Source: Fulvivirga sp. M361 (GTDB taxonomy: Bacteria; Bacteroidota; Bacteroidia; Cytophagales; Cyclobacteriaceae). Taken from it: a DNA stretch of 64,000 bases. The DNA lies in contig NZ_VKDC01000019.1 in assembly GCF_007097395.1 (NCBI RefSeq), positions 105,237 to 169,236 of the forward strand, given 5' to 3'. How positions within the stretch are numbered: the first letter of the stretch is position 1; each line of letters starts with the position of its first letter. The position numbers and the translations under genes are program-made. The notes beneath the pieces are model-generated. The model did not search any database. It worked only from the letters and a program-made list of their open reading frames with translations, and was not told the DNA's origin. Positions 26,209 to 35,392 of the stretch are shown here, one piece after another.

Positions 26209-27401
26209 CTTCTGAACAAGTACTGGAGCTTCGTGATTATCTCGAAACGCATGGTCTCACCTTCGAATCTCTTCAGGAAGAAATGCTTGACCACATCTGT
26301 TCTGACGTAGAAAACTACATGATGAAGGGATTATCATTTGAACATGCTATCAAAAAAGTAAAGTCAGAAATACCGAAAAATCAATTCAAAAAAATACAAA
26401 CTGAAACAATGGAAGCTATAAACAAACGGATTCGACCCACCAATTTTTTAGCCTATACTACCCTTATTTTATTAGTAATGGCCACTATTTTCAAATTACT
26501 CCATTGGCCAGGGGCCGGTAAAATATTGATTGGTGCATTTATATTCATAGCTATTACCATGATCTCTGCATTCTTTACAAACATCCTGATCAAAGAAAAA
26601 GAGAGAGGCAAAATGATATTGATAGCTTTCTCTATCACTATTATCATGTTTCTCACTTCTTTGTGCTTTCAGCTTCTTCATCTGCCAGGCACTATTTTTT
26701 TACGACAAGGTTCGGTCATTTCCTCCATTTTATTACTCTCCGGATATGCTATATACAGTTATTTTAATCCCCAAAAAACAGCTAACCATATCTTAATGGA
26801 ATATGTCAGAAAAGAGGGATTCAATATCGAAAAGTCGCTTATTGTTTTATCGATTTTTGGTGTTGGTTTAAAGCTCTGGCAAAATGATTTTCTTTATGTG
26901 GTGTTTTTTATGCTTGTTTTTTCTATCGGAAGTAGTTTTTATTTTATTCGTTCATGGCAGTATTATGCTAACAAACGCGTCAGATCTGAAGATAAATTTG
27001 GATTACTTTTAATCTCAATTTTGGCCTACACCATGTTTATGTTACCTACTATCCGGGCCATAGGAGAACCCACCAGAATTGTTATGGTCTGGAGTTCGAT
27101 TGCCATTATGCTTTTAGGTATATCCATCCATTATTTCAAGAATTCGCAAGATAGCTACCGGCTTATACTGGGATTCTTCAGTTTAATGATCATGGCATTG
27201 GTTTTTTTAAACCTGGTAGCCAAGTCCAATCTCTTAAACCCGGGCACAACCCATTATGTACTGGACCTTGTTTACAGTCCAATAAGTTTCATCTCTCTGA
27301 TCATTCTATTTGGTGTTTTTTTCAAACGTCCCGCTTTCAGAGCCGTGTTATTGATCACCCTGGGTATGTGGTTTTTTAGCTGGCAAATGCCTGGTATATA
27401 G
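26196..27401 (+). CDS. Polytopic membrane protein with GldL-like LLHWPGA motifs, linked to PadR
   Basis: 401 residues. The first ~75 residues are a soluble helical domain ('LRDYLETHGLTFESLQEEML', 'MMKGLSFEHAIKKVKSEIP') of the kind found on PadR-linked permease-like proteins. About nine membrane helices follow. Two copies of an 'LLHxPG' motif occur: 'FKLLHWPGAGKILIGAF' and 'FQLLHLPGTIFL'. This resembles the start of GldL, the T9SS motor protein, but the rest of GldL is absent. The PadR link suggests a conditionally expressed membrane function. Function unknown. Confidence 0.75.
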   Translation: MGPLTSEQVLELRDYLETHGLTFESLQEEMLDHICSDVENYMMKGLSFEHAIKKVKSEIPKNQFKKIQTETMEAINKRIRPTNFLAYTTLILLVMATIFKLLHWPGAGKILIGAFIFIAITMISAFFTNILIKEKERGKMILIAFSITIIMFLTSLCFQLLHLPGTIFLRQGSVISSILLLSGYAIYSYFNPQKTANHILMEYVRKEGFNIEKSLIVLSIFGVGLKLWQNDFLYVVFFMLVFSIGSSFYFIRSWQYYANKRVRSEDKFGLLLISILAYTMFMLPTIRAIGEPTRIVMVWSSIAIMLLGISIHYFKNSQDSYRLILGFFSLMIMALVFLNLVAKSNLLNPGTTHYVLDLVYSPISFISLIILFGVFFKRPAFRAVLLITLGMWFFSWQMPGI

Positions 27402-27455
27402 CGGTATACTTGTACTCAATCTTCGATAAACATTCAGTCAATCAAAAAAATACCA

Positions 27456-27489
27456 AACACGGTTTCGAAGTATGTTTCGAAACCGTGTT
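27456..27489 (-). terminator. Strong rho-independent terminator after the GH3 gene
   Basis: A perfect 14-bp stem (AACACGGTTTCGAA / TTCGAAACCGTGTT) with a 6-base loop lies 65 bp past the GH3 stop. Read on the minus strand it is followed by a run of T (27444-27450). It sits between two converging transcripts and may also stop the membrane-protein transcript from the plus side, though there is no T-run on that strand. Confidence 0.8.
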
Positions 27490-27553
27490 ATAGCAAGGGT
27501 CACATAGATAACAACAAGAGAGGTTAGTCCTAGGTACAGGCATTCAGCACCCG

Positions 27554-29827
27554 CTATAAATCAACTTTACCTGTCAAAGACGCTACAGAACTGCCCCCCA
27601 CCCAAAATTGAAATGCACCCGGTTCGAAAGTCAGATCACCTTTGGTTGAATAAAATGACAGGTCCTCTTTGGTCAGGACAAAGTTCACATTTTCACTTTG
27701 CCCAACATCTAAACTCACTTTTTGAAAACCTTTCAATTGACGGATCGGGCGGGTGAGGCTAGCTACCATATCACGCATGTAAAGTTGGGCCACCTCTGTT
27801 CCTTTCCTGTTTCCTGTATTGGTCAATAGTGCCGAGACTTCTACTCCATCTCCCTTTTTTGAAATCTTCAGATCACTATATTCAAAGCTTGTATAGCTCA
27901 GCCCATGACCAAACGGCAGAACGGCTTCATTGGGTATGTCCGTGTAATGGGACCAAAACACCAACCCGGAATCGAATCCGTTGGGTACGGGACGTCCGGT
28001 ATTTTTCCGATCATAGTGCAGCGGCTCCTGACCTACATGATAAGGAAAGGAGACAGGAAGCTTGCCGGAAGGATTGTAGTCACCAAAAAGTACATCAGCA
28101 ATAGCATTTCCGGCCTCAGAACCTGCAAACCAGGTTTCCAATACTGACGGAGTATTTTGAATCACCTCCGGAATAGCCAATGGCCTGCCATTCATCAAAA
28201 CAACAACTACTTTTTTATTTACTTTTAATAACTCCGTCAGCAGTTCTTCCTGGTTACTTTTCAAGGAAATATCCGCCTGACTTCTGCCTTCACCGGTTTG
28301 ATAGCAGTCTTCACCCAAAGCAAGTACCACCACGTCAGACTGCCTGGCCAAATTGATGGCTTTCTTAAATCCGGAACGGTCCCCTTTTAAGACGTTAAGT
28401 TTATGCACAAAGTCTCTCTGTCCACTTACCAACGTATAACCCTGTGCAAATCGGACCGTTGTGGAGGCACTGACTGCATTTTGAATTCCTTCTAGCAAAG
28501 AGATTGCAGAATTTGCTACTGCCTGGGCACGCCAATTGCCAAGAGGCACATCTTTGCTGGATGCCAACTGTCCTATCACCGCTATAGAACTGACATTTTT
28601 TTCTAATGGCAACAGGTCATTCTCATTCTTTAGAAGAACGAGTGATCTTCGTGCCACTTCACGAACTCCTTCCAGGTTCTCTTTACTACCCACCTCGGTC
28701 TTCTCACGCTCTTCGGAAGAATATCGATAGGGATCATCAAACAATCCCAATTCATATTTAATAGTAAGTATTCTTTTTACAGCATCATCGATAAGGGCCC
28801 CGGACACAATGCGTTGATTGACCAGATCTTCCAATGCCTTTTCATAAATACGTGACTCCATATCCATATCACTCCCGGCAACTATCGCTTTCAGCGCTGC
28901 ATCGGTACTGTCATACGCAAATCCGTGTGTGATCATTTCCCCTATTGATCCCCAATCCGACACCACAAAACCTTTAAAACCCCATCCCTCTTTCAGGATC
29001 TCTCTTTGCAACAAGGCGCTTCCGTTTGCCGGAACTCCATTTAACTCGTTGAAAGAATTCATGAGAGTAGCTACACCAGCGTCAGACGCTGCTTTAAATG
29101 GTGGTAAAACTACATTATAAAGAGTAGCCGGAGATATATCAACGGTATTGTAATCTCTTCCGCCTTTAGCCAGCCCATAAGCAGCAAAGTGCTTAGCACA
29201 TGCCGCTATGGTGAAAAGATCTGAAAGTTCATCCCCCTGGTACCCCTCTACCCACGCTTTAGCCATTACTGAAGAAAGATATGGATCTTCTCCGGCACTT
29301 TCCATAATACGGCCCCACCGCGCATCCCGGCTCACATCTATCATGGGAGCAAACGTCCAGTGTATCCCTGACGCTGCAGCTTCTCGTGCGGCAATTTCAG
29401 AGCCTAGTCTTGCAGCTTCATAATCCCAGCTTGCTGCCTGCGCAATAGGTACCGGCAACATGGTCTGATACCCATGGATCACATCGTAACCAAAGATAAG
29501 CGGAATTCCCAGACGACTATTTTCAACAGCCAGTTTTTGTGCCTCACGCGTTCCTTTTGCCGTAAGTACATTAAGCATTCCTCCTACCCTTCCGGAAGCT
29601 ATATTCTTAGCCTTCTCCTGACTGTTACCATCTTGTGGAACAGGTCCGGTAAATTCCCACGTACCATTGTACATATTAAGCTGGCCAATCTTTTCCTCCA
29701 GTGTCATTAAGGCAAGTAGGCTGTCTACTTTAGCTGGTATCACTCCCTGTTCCTTCTGTACATTTCCATCTCTGGGAGTACACATGGTAACAAAGAATAT
29801 TAAGAGGATAACTTGTAATAATCTCAT
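27554..29827 (-). CDS. Glycoside hydrolase family 3 beta-glucosidase (BglX-like), lipoprotein
   Basis: 757 residues, with a lipoprotein signal (MRLLQVILLIFFVTMC, Cys 16), so it is anchored in a membrane. GH3 N-domain: 'MTLEEKIGQLNMY', 'KHFAAYG' (212-218) and the nucleophile Asp in 'GFVVSDWGS' (D291). The C-domain and fibronectin-III-like end ('LPFGHGLSYTSFEYS', 'LKGFQKVSLDVGQSENV') match BglX. It releases glucose from beta-linked oligosaccharides, here most likely the short beta-1,3-glucans made by the two GH16 enzymes upstream. It is the last gene of the polysaccharide locus, 96 bp after GH16, and followed by a strong terminator. Confidence 0.95.
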   Translation of the reverse strand: MRLLQVILLIFFVTMCTPRDGNVQKEQGVIPAKVDSLLALMTLEEKIGQLNMYNGTWEFTGPVPQDGNSQEKAKNIASGRVGGMLNVLTAKGTREAQKLAVENSRLGIPLIFGYDVIHGYQTMLPVPIAQAASWDYEAARLGSEIAAREAAASGIHWTFAPMIDVSRDARWGRIMESAGEDPYLSSVMAKAWVEGYQGDELSDLFTIAACAKHFAAYGLAKGGRDYNTVDISPATLYNVVLPPFKAASDAGVATLMNSFNELNGVPANGSALLQREILKEGWGFKGFVVSDWGSIGEMITHGFAYDSTDAALKAIVAGSDMDMESRIYEKALEDLVNQRIVSGALIDDAVKRILTIKYELGLFDDPYRYSSEEREKTEVGSKENLEGVREVARRSLVLLKNENDLLPLEKNVSSIAVIGQLASSKDVPLGNWRAQAVANSAISLLEGIQNAVSASTTVRFAQGYTLVSGQRDFVHKLNVLKGDRSGFKKAINLARQSDVVVLALGEDCYQTGEGRSQADISLKSNQEELLTELLKVNKKVVVVLMNGRPLAIPEVIQNTPSVLETWFAGSEAGNAIADVLFGDYNPSGKLPVSFPYHVGQEPLHYDRKNTGRPVPNGFDSGLVFWSHYTDIPNEAVLPFGHGLSYTSFEYSDLKISKKGDGVEVSALLTNTGNRKGTEVAQLYMRDMVASLTRPIRQLKGFQKVSLDVGQSENVNFVLTKEDLSFYSTKGDLTFEPGAFQFWVGGSSVASLTGKVDL

Positions 29828-29923
29828 TGAAATAATTGGTTAAAAAGGTCACCACCGTTTTGATCGGTATGATGAACAAATATCAGTTTTTTTCAAACGC
29901 TCTTAAAGTCTCAAAACCTTTTA

Positions 29924-30742
29924 TTATTGGTATACACGGACATAGTCCACTTCCAGGGTTTGAGGCCAGATAGAATCATCAATCCCATACTTACCTCCCC
30001 AATTACCACCTACTGCCAGGTTTAGGATTAAATGAAATTTTCGCGTAAATGGCCAGCCGTCATAAGCTTCTTTGTTTCTTTTGAGTGTGTAGTAAACATT
30101 TCCATTTACTGACCAGATGAGCTGGTCTTCCTCCCATTCTAACGCATATATATAAAACCTTTCATGTATATCGGCTATTTTAATGCTGTCCCCTTTCTGC
30201 GTGCCAGACATTCCGTTATACTTACCGGTATGTATAGTACCATATACAGTACCCTGGTTGTAACCGACGTGTTCCATAATGTCTATCTCACCATCCAAAG
30301 GCCAGTCCAGATCACGGTCCAGGGTGGGAAGCATCCAAATAGCCGGCCATGTACCCTTCCCTTCCGGTATCTTCGCTTTTACTTCAATTCTCCCGTATTT
30401 CCAATCGCCTTTATTCCTGGACACCAGTTTAGCACTGCTATAGGCTTTATTTCCTGTAGAATCTTTAATTGCTCTGATCACCAGGATACCATCTTGCAAA
30501 CTAAGGTTCGTATTATTATCAGTGTAATATTGCAGCTCGTTATTACCAAACCCACATAACTCAGGGCAGCCATCTCCAATGATAGCTTTCCAACGGGAAG
30601 TATCGAGCACCGGTTGATCAAATTCATCCGCCCAGACCAGTTCATTAAACTTTGAAGTCCTGGAAGGCGATTCTTCAGACAAGCCCTTCCATGCACTAAA
30701 TAAGCTTACCGCTATTAGTACTAAAATAATATAACTACGCAT
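29924..30742 (-). CDS. GH16 endo-beta-1,3-glucanase (laminarinase-type), secreted
   Basis: 272 residues with a signal peptide but no lipobox (MRSYIILVLIAVSLFSAW), so soluble in the periplasm or exported. The GH16 catalytic motif EIDIME is at residues 152-157 (nucleophile E152, acid/base E157), with 'WADEFD', 'GNNELQYYTD' and 'WPAIWMLP' typical of laminarinases; the beta-bulge form with Met is intact. It cleaves internal beta-1,3 (or mixed-linkage) glucan bonds. It is paired with a second, lipoprotein GH16 just upstream, suggesting surface and periplasmic steps on the same glucan. Confidence 0.95.
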   Translation of the reverse strand: MRSYIILVLIAVSLFSAWKGLSEESPSRTSKFNELVWADEFDQPVLDTSRWKAIIGDGCPELCGFGNNELQYYTDNNTNLSLQDGILVIRAIKDSTGNKAYSSAKLVSRNKGDWKYGRIEVKAKIPEGKGTWPAIWMLPTLDRDLDWPLDGEIDIMEHVGYNQGTVYGTIHTGKYNGMSGTQKGDSIKIADIHERFYIYALEWEEDQLIWSVNGNVYYTLKRNKEAYDGWPFTRKFHLILNLAVGGNWGGKYGIDDSIWPQTLEVDYVRVYQ

Positions 30743-30765
30743 CGAAAAATATCTTTTAAATGTCT

Positions 30766-31890
30766 CTAGTTTGGTTGAAATACACGAATGTAATCTACGA
30801 TCATACTTTGTGGAAATTTCGTTGTTGCATCTGGGCTACCTGGCCAGTTGCCACCTACTGCCACATTAAATAAGAAATAGAATTCATTTTGGAATTCACT
30901 GAGTGTCTCAGGAGTAGTATCTATGGTGTGGTACTCCTGGTCATTGACGAACCAACGAATAGATTGCGCCTCCCAGATGATGGAGAAGACATGATACATT
31001 TCGCTAAAGCTACCCTCATCTACTGAATAAGACCCTCCAAAATCTGCCTTAGTTCCATCTCCAAACCAGTGTACAGTACCATGTACCGTATTATCTCTTC
31101 CATCGGCATTACCTCCCACCATTTCCATAATATCAATTTCACCGCACGATGGCCAACCTACTTCATCTATATTAGTTCCCAACATCCAAAGCGCCGGCCA
31201 CAAACCTTGTCCTTTGGGTAGCGCCGCCCGGATATCTACCCTTCCATATTGAATGCTCCGCTTATTTTTAGTACTCAACCGGGAAGAGGTGTATTCTTTA
31301 CCTCCCAAACTTTCCTCTTTTGCTGTAATAATGAGGTTACCCTCTACCATACTTACATTGTCCTCTGTATAGTACTGAAGTTCTGAATTGCCCCACCCAC
31401 ATAGGTCCGGACATCCATCACCCTGCAAATAGCTCCAGTTAGCTTCATCCAACTGAGATCCATTAAATTCATCACGCCATACAAGGGTCATTCCTTCATA
31501 GGACTCCGGTGAACTGTACCCTGCAGAAGGAATTAAGTCCTGAGGTCCGGGTGACGGCACTTCTATCTGCTTCGTTTGACTAATAAAGTCAGTGGAAGTG
31601 GCATGGGCCTGAATGGTAAGGGTAAATTGGCCTGAACTCTTATAGGTATAGGTAATCTCACCATCGACATCCTCTAAAAAATCGTCGTCTTCTCCAAAGT
31701 AAAATCGGAAGAAATTAGCTTTTTCGGCATTGGCTTTTACTTCCAACAGTGCAGGGTTTTCCGGGGATTGATCAATTGTCACCTGAAGATCAGAAGGCAA
31801 AACAACTGTATTGGAAACGGTGGTATCTTCCTCACATGAAGTAAGGAAGGCCACCAGGGTCAAAAGTTTCAAAAAATAACTATGCATCAT
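30766..31890 (-). CDS. GH16 endo-beta-1,3-glucanase, surface lipoprotein
   Basis: 374 residues: lipobox LTSC (Cys 19) followed by Glu-Glu-Asp, an acidic start like the surface-export signal of Bacteroidota lipoproteins. A PKD/Ig-like domain follows (about 30-112), then the GH16 domain with catalytic EIDIME at 251-256. The 'GWGNSELQYYTEDN' and 'WPALWMLGTN' strands match laminarinases and its paralogue downstream. It probably makes the first cuts at the cell surface. Its ATG overlaps the stop of the upstream glycan-binding protein, and the downstream GH16 starts 24 bp after it. Confidence 0.95.
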   Translation of the reverse strand: MMHSYFLKLLTLVAFLTSCEEDTTVSNTVVLPSDLQVTIDQSPENPALLEVKANAEKANFFRFYFGEDDDFLEDVDGEITYTYKSSGQFTLTIQAHATSTDFISQTKQIEVPSPGPQDLIPSAGYSSPESYEGMTLVWRDEFNGSQLDEANWSYLQGDGCPDLCGWGNSELQYYTEDNVSMVEGNLIITAKEESLGGKEYTSSRLSTKNKRSIQYGRVDIRAALPKGQGLWPALWMLGTNIDEVGWPSCGEIDIMEMVGGNADGRDNTVHGTVHWFGDGTKADFGGSYSVDEGSFSEMYHVFSIIWEAQSIRWFVNDQEYHTIDTTPETLSEFQNEFYFLFNVAVGGNWPGSPDATTKFPQSMIVDYIRVFQPN

Positions 31891-33878
31891 TCATTAATGT
31901 CTATGTCATCTATATAAAAAGTACCGGCATTAGCTACGTCCCAACCAGGGAATATTACTACACGTCGATAGTTCGCCCCGGCTGCTGAAGAAATATCAAA
32001 GGCGATTTCCACCCAGGCAGAAGCGGTACCCACATTCTGGTCTATCTCTATAAAATCATTGCTGTCCTCCGTGTTTTCCAGCTTCAGCCGGAAAGTACCG
32101 GTTTGTGGCGCCCATACTTTTAACGTTATGGCCGAAGTGCCTTTGATGTCCAGGGGCTCCGTCAGATCTGTAAATAAACCAGCCCAGGTTTCTCCACCAT
32201 GTACTGTCTCCAGCACTCGACTGCTGGTATTAATGCCGGAAGCGTCAGGGTTATCGATATACCCGTAAGAACTCCCTCCAAAAACGTCAAATTGAGGTTC
32301 GCCGGTTTCAAAAGTTAAGGGCAGGCCGATCTTCAGTTGGATATCATCCACATAAAAGGTGCCTGCATCGGCTACATTCCACCCGGGGAAGAGCACTACC
32401 TTTCGATAGGTTTTTCCTATTGCCCCGGAGATATCAAAATTCAATTCTACCCATGCTGACGCAGTACTAACATTTTGATCAATTTCAATAAAATCAGTGT
32501 CATCCTCCGAATTTTCCAGTTTCAGTCGGAAAGTACCGGTTTGAGGCGCCCATACTTTCAACGATAATAGTGTAGTAGTGGAAGGATCGATGGGATCAGT
32601 AAGACTGGTAAACAGGCCTGCCCATGTTTCATTCCCATGGACTGTTTCCAATACCCTGCTGCTGGTATTAATACCACTGGCGTCAGGGTTGTCAATGTAC
32701 TGGTAAGAGGAATTCCCGAATGTGGTAAAAACCGGCTCCTGGGACTCAAAAGTCAATGGCAATGCCACCAAAGAGGATGCAATAGTGACTGTTTGTGTAA
32801 TCTGCGAAGTTTCTCCTGCTCCTGAGGCTGTCAGGGTTACTTCATAATTTCCATCTGCAGCATAGGTATGCACCGGATTTTCTTCCGTGCTTGTACTTCC
32901 GTCACCAAAATCCCATTCAAAGCTGGTGGAATTGATAGAGGTATTGGTAAAGGTAGCTTCGGTACCCGTGACTGTGAAGGTAAATCCGGCAGCTACCGGC
33001 TCAAAGCCTTTAACAATAAATCGCTGATACCAGGCAAAATCTGCATTCGCTGCATCTTTGACCCTAAGGAACATCTCTGTTTCAGAAATGGAAAGTATCT
33101 GGTAAGTATTTATTCCCGTGGCATAGCCGATAAATCCACCTTGGCTAATGTTGATAAACTGATCCCCATTTTCATTTTCGGTAATGGAGTAGTTCATATT
33201 TTCAGGAGTATCATAAGGAGCTGTATAATCTCCGACAGGTGATTCCACTGCTCCGGGAAAATTATCTTTTTGACCACTATTAACATAAACATCTCCATTG
33301 GTTTCCTGGATAAAGACCGATTCATTCAAGAAAAAAGTGAACTCATCATTATATAATCCTCCTCCTATCTTTTCATTAGCGGCAGCCTGGTACCAGTCTG
33401 GCGTAAAGGTTTCGCCTACACTGGCGGATCCCGGCCCCAGCCCAAAATGGCCTGCCCGGTCCGCATCAATCACCCAGGTTTTCCCTTCAGGCTGATCACA
33501 GCCTCCGGTAAGTAACTGAAATATTTCCACATTACAGATCTCCGGGTCGGTCTGGTCTATAGTGATTACTTCAGAAGAAGAAATAGACCCTCCTTTTGTA
33601 AAAACGGTAAGTGTAATTTCATAATCTCCTGAAAATGGAAAATAGGCAGTAACTTCATCACCGTTTGAAGAGGTACCGTTGCCAAAATCCCATTGTTTGA
33701 TAAAACCGTCCGAATTGTTGGTGAAAACGACATAATTTGGACCGTTACTCCCTGCAGCCATCGAAAAGGCAGCGTCTGCCTCTGTCGGTGGCTCGGCATC
33801 AAGGTCAAACTCTTCCTGACACGCTGTTAACAGCAATACCGGAAGTATAAATATTATGGCTATATAATTCTTTATCAT
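31887..33878 (-). CDS. Surface glycan-binding lipoprotein with PKD domains and duplicated C-terminal module
   Basis: 663 residues with lipobox LTAC followed by QEEFD, a surface-export-type sequence. Two PKD-like domains ('WDFGNGTSSNGDEVTAYFP', 'FEWDFGDGSTSTEENPVH') flank a region of about 180 residues similar to lipoproteins of other such loci. The C-terminus is a tandem duplication of a ~145-residue beta-sandwich module: 'YIDNPDASGINTSSRVLETV' occurs twice, as does 'KVWAPQTGTFRLKLEN'. These resemble carbohydrate-binding modules. It occupies the usual surface glycan-binding protein slot after SusD. The near-identity of the copies indicates recent duplication. Confidence 0.88.
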   Translation of the reverse strand: MIKNYIAIIFILPVLLLTACQEEFDLDAEPPTEADAAFSMAAGSNGPNYVVFTNNSDGFIKQWDFGNGTSSNGDEVTAYFPFSGDYEITLTVFTKGGSISSSEVITIDQTDPEICNVEIFQLLTGGCDQPEGKTWVIDADRAGHFGLGPGSASVGETFTPDWYQAAANEKIGGGLYNDEFTFFLNESVFIQETNGDVYVNSGQKDNFPGAVESPVGDYTAPYDTPENMNYSITENENGDQFINISQGGFIGYATGINTYQILSISETEMFLRVKDAANADFAWYQRFIVKGFEPVAAGFTFTVTGTEATFTNTSINSTSFEWDFGDGSTSTEENPVHTYAADGNYEVTLTASGAGETSQITQTVTIASSLVALPLTFESQEPVFTTFGNSSYQYIDNPDASGINTSSRVLETVHGNETWAGLFTSLTDPIDPSTTTLLSLKVWAPQTGTFRLKLENSEDDTDFIEIDQNVSTASAWVELNFDISGAIGKTYRKVVLFPGWNVADAGTFYVDDIQLKIGLPLTFETGEPQFDVFGGSSYGYIDNPDASGINTSSRVLETVHGGETWAGLFTDLTEPLDIKGTSAITLKVWAPQTGTFRLKLENTEDSNDFIEIDQNVGTASAWVEIAFDISSAAGANYRRVVIFPGWDVANAGTFYIDDIDINE

Positions 33879-33890
33879 CAGTAAAGCGTT

Positions 33891-35387
33891 TTAATTGTTG
33901 TAATTTGGATTTTGTTGCCAATTTCCTCCTGCGAGATCAATCTCGACCTGTGGAATTGGGAACACTTCATGCTTACCAGTCACAAAACCTTCAATTTCAT
34001 TGGCCGCCTGTCCGGTACGTACAAGGTCGAAAAAACGGAGCCCTTCACCTGACATCTCCAGTCGGCGCTCTGCCCAAATAGCACTGGTTAACTCAGTACC
34101 GGAACTGTTGATCTCTCCCATCCCTACTCTACTTCTAACTTCATTCAGATAGGTACTGGCAAGTCCATCATTAGGTGAGACCTTCCTGTTATTTGCTTCT
34201 GCTGCCATTAATAAAATATCCGGGTATCTCAGTACACGATGATTGACCGGAGTAGTCAGATCATTATCTCCAAGCCCAAGTTCATCCTGGCGCTTTAAAT
34301 ATTTGTTATTGTAATATCCGGTATGACCTCCACCGCCTACGGCATAAGTTATGTTATCCGCATCAGGTTGTGCTGCTATAAATGCATCAAGGTCCAGGAC
34401 GGTACCATCTCTTCTTGGGTCTGACGGGTCAAAGAAATCATAGAGGTCTTTTGTAGGCAGGTTGTAAGAATTTCCATCACTATATACAGGCCCGCTATAC
34501 TGCCTGATACCATGAAAACCAACAGCCAGATTACCTTCCAGACAAACAAAACAATCATACCCCCCTCCTTCACTACCGATATATTGGATCTCAAAGACAG
34601 ATTCTGAATTACCTTCCTGGGCGACCCTGAACAGGTCATTATAATCGCCGCTTGAAGCAATGGTAATGGTGCTGTAGGGACCTTCATTGATTACTCTCTC
34701 CAATACATTCGCTGCTTCGTCAAATTTATCCTGGTAGAGGTATGCCCGGCCTAATAACCCTAATGCCGCCCCTTTTGTAACACGACCTTTTACTGCATCG
34801 GTCCAGTCCAGTACTTCTGCTGCTGCAATAAGGTCAGCTTCAATCTGAGCGTAAACCTCTGCTGCCGGGGTCCTGCCAATAGAAGTTACTCCATCTATTC
34901 CCAGCCTTCGGTCTACTACTAAGGGCACATCGCCAAAAACTTTCACCAGTTCCAGGTAATAGTAGGCCCTTAAAAAAGCTGCCTCTGCCAATATCCCTTG
35001 TTTTCTTTCAAATTCAAGTACGTCTTTGTTCTCAAAAATGAAATTTACCCTGGTAATACCGGCATAGTTGAATCGAAGTACATCTCTCAATAACCCATTT
35101 ACAGCATTATGACTCATTGCATCGATTTCATGCAGTGCCTGAGTATCGTTTACACTTTCCCCTCCGGCAATAGAATTATCCGAGGCAATTTCTCCGATCC
35201 ATAACGTCATGTATGAAGTTTGGAGCAGATCGTAAGCTCCGATAAGCGCTTGCTCGTAATCTTCTGGTGTGTTGAAATAGCTCTCGGCATCCTGGGCAAA
35301 TTGCGGTTCTATATCCAGCAGATCATTGCAAGCCGGAAGGATGACCATACCTAAAGCCGCTATAATTAGTATATATATTTTTTTCAT
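33891..35387 (-). CDS. SusD/RagB family nutrient-binding lipoprotein
   Basis: 498 residues with lipobox LPAC after MKKIYILIIAALGMVI. The N-terminal 'NDLLDIEPQFAQDAESYFNT' and the TPR-like helices ('EAAFLRAYYYLELVKVFGDVP') are SusD hallmarks. The C-terminal 'WAERRLEMSGEGLRFFDLVR' and 'FPIPQVEIDL' motifs complete the family pattern. SusD caps the SusC transporter and binds the oligosaccharide. It lies 5 bp after SusC and is coexpressed with the glycan-binding protein and glucanases. Specificity for beta-1,3-glucan is inferred from the enzymes. Confidence 0.97.
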   Translation of the reverse strand: MKKIYILIIAALGMVILPACNDLLDIEPQFAQDAESYFNTPEDYEQALIGAYDLLQTSYMTLWIGEIASDNSIAGGESVNDTQALHEIDAMSHNAVNGLLRDVLRFNYAGITRVNFIFENKDVLEFERKQGILAEAAFLRAYYYLELVKVFGDVPLVVDRRLGIDGVTSIGRTPAAEVYAQIEADLIAAAEVLDWTDAVKGRVTKGAALGLLGRAYLYQDKFDEAANVLERVINEGPYSTITIASSGDYNDLFRVAQEGNSESVFEIQYIGSEGGGYDCFVCLEGNLAVGFHGIRQYSGPVYSDGNSYNLPTKDLYDFFDPSDPRRDGTVLDLDAFIAAQPDADNITYAVGGGGHTGYYNNKYLKRQDELGLGDNDLTTPVNHRVLRYPDILLMAAEANNRKVSPNDGLASTYLNEVRSRVGMGEINSSGTELTSAIWAERRLEMSGEGLRFFDLVRTGQAANEIEGFVTGKHEVFPIPQVEIDLAGGNWQQNPNYNN

Positions 35388-35392
35388 CGCAA

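Noticed and set aside
31905..32760. CRISPR-like or IS repeat
   Set aside because: The long repeat is the duplicated protein module of the glycan-binding gene, in frame, with no spacers or inverted ends.
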